Origin: Candidatus Eiseniibacteriota bacterium
GTDB taxonomy: Bacteria; Eisenbacteria; RBG-16-71-46; JAGVPR01
Direction: 5' to 3'
Assembly (NCBI GenBank): GCA_020052115.1
Contig: JAGVPR010000275.1
Location: forward strand, 1-5,862
Length of the DNA stretch: 5,862 nt
Shown here: piece after piece, positions 1 through 5,862 of the stretch
Layout: each line of letters opens with the position of its first letter
Position numbering within the stretch: position 1 is the stretch's first letter
Program-made: the position numbers and the translations under genes
Notes under the pieces: generated by a model
What the model saw: the letters and a program-made list of their open reading frames with translations, nothing else
Told to the model about the DNA's origin: nothing
Databases searched by the model: none

Positions 1-1241
1 CCGGCCTCGCAGAAGTTGATGCCGGTCCCGTCCCACCATGCGTTGCCGGGACAGTAGAGATCCGTGCGAGCCACGCTCACCGGCATCATGTAATCGAGGC
101 CCGTGAACGTCGGATCCACGCGCTTGATCCACCCGTGGGTGCGGTTCGCATGCAGCCAGCAATCCCGCTCGTCCGCCCGCGAGTTCGTGGCGCCCCAGTG
201 GATCGCGAACGGCGTCCCCGGCGTCGCGGTCCCGGTGAAGGTCGGGTTGGTGCCCGTGTAGCGATCAATGTCGAACCAGGAGCCGCGGAACCGCGCCGTC
301 ACTGTGACCGGCGTCGTGCCACCGTGCGCGATGTCGAACTGACCCCCTGCGTCCGTCACGTCAGAGCTGCCCCCGGTCACCGTGACCGTCATGTTCTCCA
401 TCGGCTGGAGCGAGAGGCCCTGACAGTAGCCGACGTCCTCGGCATCCGCATCCACCGTGCCGATGACGTTCGTCATGCGCACACGATCGTATCGCCAGAG
501 GACCTTCCCGTCCGCGGCGTCCACGAAGCTCATCCAGTCCCCGTAGGGCTCCTGGGATCGGATGTGCACGCGGAAGGCCGGTCGGAACGCGACGGGCAGT
601 TCGGCGTCCACTTCGATCGGTAGGATGACGGGGACGACCTCTTGGATGTCGTCACGCGCTGCGTCCGAGCCGAGCGAACGCTGAGCCGCGGCGACAGCCT
701 CGGCCGCATCGAGGGTCGCGGGAGCGTCCGCCTTGGCGCCGGGGTAGACATCGGCGCCGAACGCGACCGCGCGGCCCGACTCCGTCATCGCGACGATGAC
801 CCGGCTTCCGTAGATCTCGACGCCCTCGACCGTCTGCGAGAAGATCGCGCCCCACTGGCCGATGGCGTTCTCCATCGAGTTGACGACCAATTCAGACGCG
901 TTGACGGAGAAGATCTCCTTGTTCCCGGCGACGAATCCGCGGGCCGCGGCCTCGGCCGAGACCGCGTCCGTGAGCCGGCCGGCGCCGAGATCAACGCTCG
1001 AGCCGTAGATGAGATGTGCGGTGCCCGTGCGCGGGTTCACCGTGCCGTTCCACTCGCCGCCGTAGCGCGCCGCGAGAGTCGCCATCGGCAGCGACGACTT
1101 CTCTAGAGCCGGAAACACCGACGGAACGAGCCCGCCCGGAAGCGGAATCTCGAGTGTTGCGTTGCGAGGTGGCGCGACCGCCAGCGCTGACGCGGCGTAC
1201 AGCAGGAGGAGAACTGCGGAAAGCACGGAAGCCCTGCGCAT
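1..1241 (-). CDS. Secreted thermolysin/fungalysin-like metalloprotease precursor, 3' end cut by window edge
   Basis: The minus-strand frame from the ATG at 1241 is open for 413 codons without a stop and runs off the left edge. Residues 1-21 form a signal peptide (MRR, then a Leu/Val/Ala core, ending ALA or AVA), so the product is exported. Residues about 105-168 resemble an FTP propeptide, with the GVEIYGSRVIV stretch. Residues about 175-252 resemble a PepSY propeptide and end in WMSFVDAADGKVLWRYD. Residues 261-320 look like a carboxypeptidase-regulatory-type beta-sandwich (GTV, MTVTVTGG, VTDAGGQFDI). Residues about 336-413 resemble the N-terminal lobe of an M4/M36-like gluzincin (HANRTHGWIK, then NAWWDGTGINF at 400-410, comparable with thermolysin NAFWNG). 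Such propeptides act as intramolecular chaperone and inhibitor until cleaved. The zinc motif HExxH is not in the window, so activity and the M4 versus M36 assignment are inferred. The start is supported by the signal peptide and AAGGAG upstream. The gene has its own promoter, separate from the efflux operon. Confidence 0.82.
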   Translation of the reverse strand, partial: MRRASVLSAVLLLLYAASALAVAPPRNATLEIPLPGGLVPSVFPALEKSSLPMATLAARYGGEWNGTVNPRTGTAHLIYGSSVDLGAGRLTDAVSAEAAARGFVAGNKEIFSVNASELVVNSMENAIGQWGAIFSQTVEGVEIYGSRVIVAMTESGRAVAFGADVYPGAKADAPATLDAAEAVAAAQRSLGSDAARDDIQEVVPVILPIEVDAELPVAFRPAFRVHIRSQEPYGDWMSFVDAADGKVLWRYDRVRMTNVIGTVDADAEDVGYCQGLSLQPMENMTVTVTGGSSDVTDAGGQFDIAHGGTTPVTVTARFRGSWFDIDRYTGTNPTFTGTATPGTPFAIHWGATNSRADERDCWLHANRTHGWIKRVDPTFTGLDYMMPVSVARTDLYCPGNAWWDGTGINFCEA

Positions 1242-1247
1242 GACCCT

Positions 1248-1279
1248 CTCCTTTCCCGAATTCGAGTCCCGGGAAGGAG
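1248..1279 (-). promoter_or_regulatory. Hairpin sequestering the Shine-Dalgarno of the metalloprotease gene
   Basis: In the minus-strand transcript, CUCCUUCCCG (1279-1270) is complementary to CGGGAAAGGAG (1258-1248). This gives 10 base pairs, 7 of them G-C, with one bulged A and an 11-base loop (1269-1259). The 3' arm contains the AAGGAG Shine-Dalgarno core, which lies 6 bases upstream of the ATG at 1241. Folding would therefore block ribosome entry, leaving only AGGGUC and the start codon unpaired. There is no U-tract after the stem, so it is not a Rho-independent terminator. A translational switch is an inference; the complementarity itself is seen directly. Confidence 0.6.
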
Positions 1280-1396
1280 CGTCGTCGCGACATCTGGACG
1301 TCCAACCCGGTGCGACGGATGCGTGGCCCTCGATGGCGAAGAACCAGGACGATTCGGTCAGGTCGCGATCGCTTGGAGGGCGATCAAAGCCAACGG

Positions 1397-1425
1397 ATTA
1401 TAGCAGGGCTCGCGGGCGCTTTCAA
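1397..1425 (-). promoter_or_regulatory. Near-consensus sigma-70 promoter with extended -10 for the metalloprotease gene
   Basis: On the minus strand TTGAAA (1425-1420) is followed by a 17-base spacer and TATAAT (1402-1397). TGC lies directly upstream of the -10 (1405-1403), which makes an extended -10 element. This matches 5 of 6 bases at -35, 6 of 6 at -10, and the optimal spacing. The -35 box overlaps the last codon and TGA stop of the permease gene. The predicted transcription start is near 1390, leaving a leader of about 150 bases before the protease ATG. I saw no convincing Rho-independent terminator for the efflux operon between 1421 and 1242, so some read-through from the pump operon is possible. 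Promoter function is predicted from sequence only. Confidence 0.75.
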
Positions 1426-4400
1426 TCCGCAGGCAACGGATGAGCGGCGGCGGGCGCCCGGGAGACCGGAGGGCTTGCCTCCTCCGCCACCGGAGCCCCG
1501 GCGAAGCGCGCCAGGAGCGTGTAGACGACCGGGACGAGGACCAGGGTCAGGAAGGTCGAGAAGAGCAGGCCGCCCACGACCGCGATCCCGAGCGGCCGCC
1601 GCGACTCGGCCCCCGCCCCGATCCCGAGGGCGATCGGGAGAATGCCGAATATGGTCGCGAAGGACGTCATCAAGATCGGGCGCAGGCGGATCTTCGAGGC
1701 CTCGACGACGGCCTCGCGCGCCGCGAGCCCGCGTTCCCGGAGCTGGTTCGCGAATTCCACGATCAGGATCGCGTTCTTGGTGACGAGCCCGATGAGCATG
1801 ATGAAACCGATCTGCGAGTAGATGTTCATGCTCTGGCGAAGCACGTAGAGCGACACGATCGCTCCGACGACGGCAAGCGGCACGGAGAGGAGGATCGTCA
1901 GGGGGTGGATGAAGCTCTCGAACTGAGCCGCGAGAACCAAGTAGATGAAGACGACGGCAAGCACGAAGAGGAAATAGAGGCTCCCGCTCGAGTCCCGATA
2001 CTCGCGCGACTGCCCCGACAGCTCCCGCTTGACGTCGGGCGGCAGGTGTTCGCGCGCGATACCATCGAGCGCGTCGAGCGCGGTGCCGAGACTCACCCCG
2101 GGGGCGAGACTCGCCGTGATCGTCGCCGAGCGCACGCGATTGAAGTGGTTGAGCTCCTTCGGCGCGACGGTCTCTTTCACCGAAACGACGTTTGCGAGCT
2201 GAACGAGACGCCCGCGACCGCGGAGGTACAGTTGCTGGATGATATCGGGAGTCGCGCGGCCCTGCGGCTTGAGCTGCGTGATGACGTCGTACTGCTTCGC
2301 GCCCCGCTTGAAACTGCTCACGGCGCGGCCTCCGAGATACGTTTCGAGGGTCGTCCCGATGTCCGTGACCGAGACGCCGAGCCCGGAGGCCCTCTCGCGG
2401 TCAATGGTGATGTCGAGCTGCGGCTTGTTCAGCTGGAGATCGGTGTTCAGGTTGACGAGGTACCCGAGCTGCGACGCCTTCCCCATCATGACCCCGACCG
2501 CCTGGCTCAGCTGCTCGTAGCTCGAGCCCTGGAGGACGTATTCGACTTCCGACGACGTGAACTGCCCCCCGAGACTCGGCGGATTGATGACGAAAGCGAG
2601 CACGCCCGGCACGGCCAGCAACTGCGGGAAGAGCTCGCCCACGATCTGTTGCTGGCTCTTCTCGCGCTCCGAGCGCGGCTTCAGGCGGAGAAAGGCGAAG
2701 CCGTTCGTCACCCGGCCGGGGCCGCCGAATCCAAGCCCGGTGGCCGTGAACAAGCCCGCCGTTTCGGGACGGGCGAGGAGCGTGGACTCGATCTGACGCA
2801 TGTAGCGGTCCGTGTATTCGAGCGTCGAGCCTTCCGGAGCGATGACGATCCCGAAGGCCACGCCGCGGTCCTCGGTCGGAACAAGCTCGCGGGGCAACAG
2901 GCGGAAGAGCCCGCCGGCCAGGACGATGAACACGAGAGCCGCGGCCAGAACGAGCGCCCGGCGCCGGAGCGAGGCGCGCAGGATCGCCTCGTAGACCCGG
3001 TCGAGGCCCTGGAAAAACGCGTCGAAGGAGCGCGTGGCCCAGCTCCTGCTTCCGCCGTGGAGCGGCTTCAGCATGCGCGAGCAGAGCATCGGCGTCAGCG
3101 TCAGCGCGACGAAGCCAGAGATGAGAACGGCGACCGCGACCGAGAGGCCGAACTCCTTGAAGAGCCGGCCGATCGTTCCCGTCAGAAACGCGACCGGGAT
3201 GAAGACGGCGACGAGCGTGATCGTGGTTGCCAGGATCGCGAAGCCGATCTCGTTCGCTCCATCCAGAGCGGCGCGCCGGCGGGGCTTGCCCATCTCCATG
3301 TGCCGATAGACGTTCTCCAGCATCACGATCGCATCATCCACGACGAGCCCGATCGCCAGCACGAGCGCCAGGAGCGTCAGGATGTTGATCGTGAAGCCGA
3401 GGATGGATGCGACCGCGAACGTCCCGATGATGGACACGGGGATCGCGACCGCCGGGATCAGCGTCGCCCGGAAGCTCTTCAAGAACACGAGAATCACGAG
3501 GAACACGAGCGCCACGGCGAAGATCAGCGTGTGGCCCACCTCGTCCATGGATTCCTCGATGAACGTCGAGGAATCGTAGGCGACGTCGAGGCCCATGCCG
3601 GCCGGCAGCAGCCCGCGAAGCTCCGGGAGCGCCTTTCGGACTTCCGCAGCGACATCCAGCGTGCTCGCCTTCGACTGCTTCACGACGCCGAGCCCGACCG
3701 TGGGCTTGCCGTTGTACCGCACCGCCGTGCGCTCGTCTTCGGCGCCCACGTTGACATCGGCCACGTCGTCGAGGCGAACGACCCCGCCCTCGCTCTCCGA
3801 GACGATGAGCTCCGCGAATTCCTCCGGCGAGGCGATCTCCCCCCGCGTGCGCACGGCGAACTCGCGCTCGCTCCCCTCGACGCGCCCGCCGGGGATCTCC
3901 GCGTTCTCGCGCCGGATCGCGTCCTCGACATCCTGCGTCGTGAGACCGTGGGCGGCCATCCGCATCGGATCGAGCCAGACGCGCATCGCGTAACGGCGCT
4001 CGCCCCCGATGAACACGTTGCCGACGCCGGGCAGCCGCTGAAGCCGTTCCTTGAGCATCAGATCGGCGACCTCGGAAATCTCGAGGCTCGAGTGGGTCAC
4101 GCTCGTGAGAGCGAGCCAGAAGATCGGCTGCGCGTTGACGTCCACCTTGGCGACGACCGGGTCCTCCGCCTCGCGCGGCAGAACCCCGCGCACGCGTGAG
4201 ACGCGGTCGCGGACGTCGTTCGTGGCTTGCTCGATGTCGCGGTTGAGCTCGAACTGCACGGTAATGTCGGAGCCCTGCTCGAGGCTCGACGACGTGATCG
4301 TCTTCACCCCTTCCAGCGTGGCCAGCTGTTCCTCGAGAACATCGGTGATCTCGGTCTCGACCACGCTCGGGCTCGCGCCCCTGTAGAAGGTGGTGATCGA

Positions 4401-4535
4401 GACGATCGGGGGATCAACGTCCGGATACTCGCGCACAGGCAGGCGCGTGAACGAAAGCCCGCCGAGGAGAAGGATGGCGAGACTCATGACGGTCGCGAGG
4501 ACCGGACGGCGGATCGAAACCTCGCTCAGCTTCAT
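1422..4535 (-). CDS. RND efflux transporter permease subunit, HAE-1 (AcrB/MexB-like) family
   Basis: Complete 1037-residue protein, the usual length for an AcrB-type pump. It is the inner-membrane, proton-driven trimer that captures substrates from the periplasm and membrane and passes them to the outer-membrane channel. TM1 is at about 12-29. Porter domains fill about 30-333 and 550-850, and membrane clusters lie at about 335-490 and 853-1008. The proton relay is intact: the TM4 aspartate pair is at 400-401 in GLVVDDAIVMLEN, and the TM10 lysine is at 920 in GLVTKNAIL. The double aspartate points to the drug (HAE-1) rather than the heavy-metal subfamily. FIPVAFLTGTIGRLF (445-459) and LTLTPMLCSRML (478-489) are further family signatures. 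A Pro/Ala-rich tail (about 1012-1037) follows the last helix. The start codon overlaps the adaptor stop in ATGA with only a weak G-rich ribosome site, so translational coupling is likely. The substrate cannot be read from the sequence, and I do not assign a gene name. Confidence 0.96.
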   Translation of the reverse strand: MKLSEVSIRRPVLATVMSLAILLLGGLSFTRLPVREYPDVDPPIVSITTFYRGASPSVVETEITDVLEEQLATLEGVKTITSSSLEQGSDITVQFELNRDIEQATNDVRDRVSRVRGVLPREAEDPVVAKVDVNAQPIFWLALTSVTHSSLEISEVADLMLKERLQRLPGVGNVFIGGERRYAMRVWLDPMRMAAHGLTTQDVEDAIRRENAEIPGGRVEGSEREFAVRTRGEIASPEEFAELIVSESEGGVVRLDDVADVNVGAEDERTAVRYNGKPTVGLGVVKQSKASTLDVAAEVRKALPELRGLLPAGMGLDVAYDSSTFIEESMDEVGHTLIFAVALVFLVILVFLKSFRATLIPAVAIPVSIIGTFAVASILGFTINILTLLALVLAIGLVVDDAIVMLENVYRHMEMGKPRRRAALDGANEIGFAILATTITLVAVFIPVAFLTGTIGRLFKEFGLSVAVAVLISGFVALTLTPMLCSRMLKPLHGGSRSWATRSFDAFFQGLDRVYEAILRASLRRRALVLAAALVFIVLAGGLFRLLPRELVPTEDRGVAFGIVIAPEGSTLEYTDRYMRQIESTLLARPETAGLFTATGLGFGGPGRVTNGFAFLRLKPRSEREKSQQQIVGELFPQLLAVPGVLAFVINPPSLGGQFTSSEVEYVLQGSSYEQLSQAVGVMMGKASQLGYLVNLNTDLQLNKPQLDITIDRERASGLGVSVTDIGTTLETYLGGRAVSSFKRGAKQYDVITQLKPQGRATPDIIQQLYLRGRGRLVQLANVVSVKETVAPKELNHFNRVRSATITASLAPGVSLGTALDALDGIAREHLPPDVKRELSGQSREYRDSSGSLYFLFVLAVVFIYLVLAAQFESFIHPLTILLSVPLAVVGAIVSLYVLRQSMNIYSQIGFIMLIGLVTKNAILIVEFANQLRERGLAAREAVVEASKIRLRPILMTSFATIFGILPIALGIGAGAESRRPLGIAVVGGLLFSTFLTLVLVPVVYTLLARFAGAPVAEEASPPVSRAPAAAHPLPAD

Positions 4536-5641
4536 CGCGCCCCCGCCGTCGGCGCCGCCGGCGCATCGCCCGCCGATGCCGGAGGCGTCGTGACAGGAAA
4601 GACCTTGGCGCCGTCGTAGAGCTTCTGGTGGCCCGCGCGGACGACCGGCGTCCCGGCTTCGAGCCCGCCCACCACCTCGACGACGTCCGCGAGGCGCGTG
4701 CCGAGCACGAGAGCGCTGCGCGCGACCGTGCTGTCCGGTTTCACGACGTACACGTACGAACGCTCCCCTTCCACGAAGACCGCCTCGTTCGGGATCGTGA
4801 CGGCACCGCTGCGCTCCGCCAGGATCGCGGCCACGTTCGCCGACATCCCCGGGAGCAGGCGCCTATCCGAGTTGCCGACCAGGGCCACGACGCTGGCGGT
4901 CCGCGTCACGGGATCGAGAACAGGATCCACGAAATCCACTGTCCCCGTGAGCGCCAAGTCCGGGTCGGCGGTCGTCGAGATCGTGACCTGAGCGCCGCGC
5001 CGCAGCTTGCCGAGATGACGCTCCGGAGCATCGAAGGTGACCCGCAGATTGTCAATTTGCGCAAGCCCGGTGATCGCGTCTCCCGCCCGCAGATAAGCGC
5101 CGGGGCTCACGCGGCGGGCCCCCACGACGCCGTCGAACGGCGCGAGCACTCTCGACTTCGCGAGCCTCGCCTCGGCGAGCGCGAGATCCGCCTCGGCCAC
5201 GTCGAGCGCCGCCTTTGCGTCGTCCCCGTCCTGCGCCGTACCGGCCCCCTGCTGGATGACCGATCGGACCCTGTCATTGGCGGCACGCCGCTGATCGCGA
5301 ATCGCCTCGGCGCGGGCGACCTCGGCACGAGGCTGCACGTCGTCGAGCTGCGCGATCAGCTCTCCCCGCCGGATGGAGCCTCCCTCTCGAAACGGAAGCG
5401 ACACCACGGAGGCATTGACCTCCGCCACCACCGTCACCGCGTCGCCCGCCTGAATGGTGCCGAGCGCCTCGAGGCGATCTTCCACCGTGCGGCGCGCCGC
5501 CACAGCCACCTCGACCGGCGTCGGAGGCATTTGGAAGCCGGCCCCGCCGTTCTTTCGCGCGCACGCGGGTGCGGCGAGCACGACCGCCGTGGCCGCCAGC
5601 GGCGCGATCATCGCCAACACGAAATCCTGTGTCCGTCGCAT
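4532..5641 (-). CDS. RND efflux membrane fusion protein (periplasmic adaptor subunit)
   Basis: Complete 369-residue HlyD/AcrA-type adaptor that links the permease to the outer-membrane channel. An N-terminal hydrophobic segment (about 7-26) ends at Cys27 (LAAPAC). This could be a lipoprotein signal, but position -3 is Ala and -2 is Pro, so the lipobox is poor and a Sec signal or membrane anchor is an alternative. A split lipoyl (barrel-sandwich) domain lies at about 60-100 and 165-200, with the typical SRVLAPFDGVVGARRVSPG at 163-181. Between these is an alpha-helical hairpin (about 101-164). At its tip R124-x3-V128-x6-T135 is a degenerate form of the RxxxLxxxxxxS channel-docking motif. A beta-barrel (about 200-275) and a membrane-proximal domain (about 276-350, with VTIPNEAVFVEGE) follow, then an Ala/Pro-rich tail. 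The hairpin looks roughly a dozen residues shorter than in AcrA. A good ribosome site precedes the start, and the gene overlaps the permease start by 4 bases. Confidence 0.95.
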   Translation of the reverse strand: MRRTQDFVLAMIAPLAATAVVLAAPACARKNGGAGFQMPPTPVEVAVAARRTVEDRLEALGTIQAGDAVTVVAEVNASVVSLPFREGGSIRRGELIAQLDDVQPRAEVARAEAIRDQRRAANDRVRSVIQQGAGTAQDGDDAKAALDVAEADLALAEARLAKSRVLAPFDGVVGARRVSPGAYLRAGDAITGLAQIDNLRVTFDAPERHLGKLRRGAQVTISTTADPDLALTGTVDFVDPVLDPVTRTASVVALVGNSDRRLLPGMSANVAAILAERSGAVTIPNEAVFVEGERSYVYVVKPDSTVARSALVLGTRLADVVEVVGGLEAGTPVVRAGHQKLYDGAKVFPVTTPPASAGDAPAAPTAGAR

Positions 5642-5649
5642 TCTCTATG

Positions 5650-5656
5650 CCTCCTC
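5650..5656 (-). promoter_or_regulatory. Ribosome binding site of the adaptor gene, overlapping the upstream stop codon
   Basis: The minus strand reads TGAGGAGG followed by 8 bases and the ATG at 5641. The GAGGAGG Shine-Dalgarno (5656-5650) shares its first two bases with the TGA stop (5657-5655) of the outer-membrane factor gene. This fixes the adaptor start and means ribosomes finishing the upstream gene stop on the initiation site, favouring coupled translation of the two pump components. Confidence 0.85.
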
Positions 5657-5862
5657 AGCGGCCGTCGGCCGACGGGTATGCGCCGTAGGTGAGATGCCGA
5701 AGCCTGGCCGCCGCTTTCGCGCCCCGAACGAGGGCCTGCGAGTACCGCTGCTGCGCCGCGGCCAGATCCGCCCCCAGGCGCACCAGCTCGAACGCCGTGG
5801 TCCGCCCGTTGCGGTATTCGATCAGCCCGATGCGAACCTGCTCGAGCGATGCGTCCACCCCG
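5655..5862 (-). CDS. TolC/OprM-type outer membrane factor, C-terminal fragment (5' end beyond window)
   Basis: The last 68 codons of a gene that enters from the right edge; the frame is open up to base 5862, and the GTG at 5858 is not a credible true start. The product belongs to the outer-membrane efflux protein family, whose trimers form the exit duct of tripartite pumps. The visible part carries the hallmarks of the C-terminal helical repeat: a helix with LEQVRIGLIEYRNGRTTAFELV, comparable to the family pattern in which a Tyr/Gly turn precedes a Ser/Thr and a long helix, then a second helix (ADLAAAQQRYSQALVRG) and a short tail ending in LRHLTYGAYP. The gene lies 13 bases upstream of the adaptor gene in the same orientation, so the order outer membrane factor, adaptor, permease supports the call. 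The fragment is short, so the assignment rests partly on this context. Confidence 0.85.
   Translation of the reverse strand, partial: GVDASLEQVRIGLIEYRNGRTTAFELVRLGADLAAAQQRYSQALVRGAKAAARLRHLTYGAYPSADGR

Noticed and set aside
374..388. 15-base palindrome centred on GGTCACCGTGACC, with a related 11-base one (GTCACTGTGAC) at 298-308, as paired operator sites
   Set aside because: Both lie deep inside the protease coding region and arise from encoding Val-Thr-Val-Thr beta strands with GTC/GTG and ACG/ACC codons. Their arms and spacers differ, so a coding coincidence is more likely.
135..1106. Two successive plus-strand frames (135-623 and 642-1106) opposite the protease gene
   Set aside because: Both are aligned antisense shadows. 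The stop at 621-623 is simply the complement of a CTA leucine codon in the protease. The minus-strand translation has a signal peptide and propeptide motifs.
1248..1279. The leader hairpin as a Rho-independent terminator for the efflux operon
   Set aside because: No run of U follows the stem on the minus strand, and on the plus strand there is no upstream gene to terminate. Its placement over the Shine-Dalgarno explains it better.
991..1305. Minus-strand frame of 104 codons overlapping the protease start
   Set aside because: It lies in a different frame from the signal-peptide-bearing reading frame that starts at 1241, has no ribosome site, and gives an Arg/Ser-rich product without motifs.
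1365..1372. GCGATCGC, which resembles the cyanobacterial HIP1 octamer
   Set aside because: I noticed only this copy in the window. HIP1-rich genomes carry it about once per kilobase or more, and a single palindromic GC-rich octamer is expected by chance here.
1440..4199. A 919-codon open frame on the plus strand opposite the permease gene
   Set aside because: It is codon-aligned with the permease gene, so its stops correspond to sense codons TTA, CTA and TCA, which this GC-rich genome almost never uses. The translation is Arg/Asp/Glu-rich, without domains, signal or hydrophobic core, while the minus-strand protein is an unmistakable RND pump.
4628..5692. A 354-codon open frame on the plus strand opposite the adaptor gene
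   Set aside because: It has the same codon-aligned antisense relation to a clearly real gene, and low-complexity Arg/His/Asp-rich content with no recognisable family.

Overview
The window is GC-rich DNA (roughly 65% by eye). All four recognisable genes lie on the minus strand and are read from the right edge towards the left. Codon use is that of a high-GC bacterium: TTA, CTA and TCA codons are nearly absent, which leaves long meaningless open frames on the opposite strand. The host is a Gram-negative (diderm) bacterium, because an outer-membrane channel, a periplasmic adaptor and an inner-membrane RND pump are encoded together. The combination of high GC, a secreted two-domain-propeptide metalloprotease and a classical TTGAAA/TATAAT promoter would fit an environmental lineage such as Eisenbacteria or a related group. 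That placement is a guess, not something the sequence proves.

Layout in transcription order. At 5862-5655 is the C-terminal end of a TolC/OprM-type outer-membrane factor, whose start lies beyond the window. After 13 bases, with a strong ribosome binding site overlapping the preceding stop codon, comes a membrane fusion protein (5641-4532). It overlaps by 4 bases (ATGA) with a complete RND permease of the HAE-1 drug-efflux type (4535-1422). These three genes form a tight outer membrane factor-adaptor-permease operon encoding a complete tripartite proton-driven efflux pump. No regulator gene is visible in the window.

A 180-base gap (1421-1242) follows. A near-consensus sigma-70 promoter with an extended -10 straddles the permease stop codon. 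About 150 bases of untranslated leader then end in a hairpin that buries the Shine-Dalgarno sequence of the next gene. That gene (1241 to the left edge, truncated) encodes a secreted thermolysin/fungalysin-like zinc metalloprotease precursor. The window contains its signal peptide, FTP-like and PepSY-like propeptide, an inserted beta-sandwich and the beginning of the catalytic domain. The HExxH zinc site, if present, would lie beyond the left edge.

The pump genes are conventional. The most interesting part is the protease control region: a strong promoter coupled to an apparently occluded ribosome binding site. I saw no mobile element, CRISPR array, tRNA or rRNA, and no evidence of a wholly new system.
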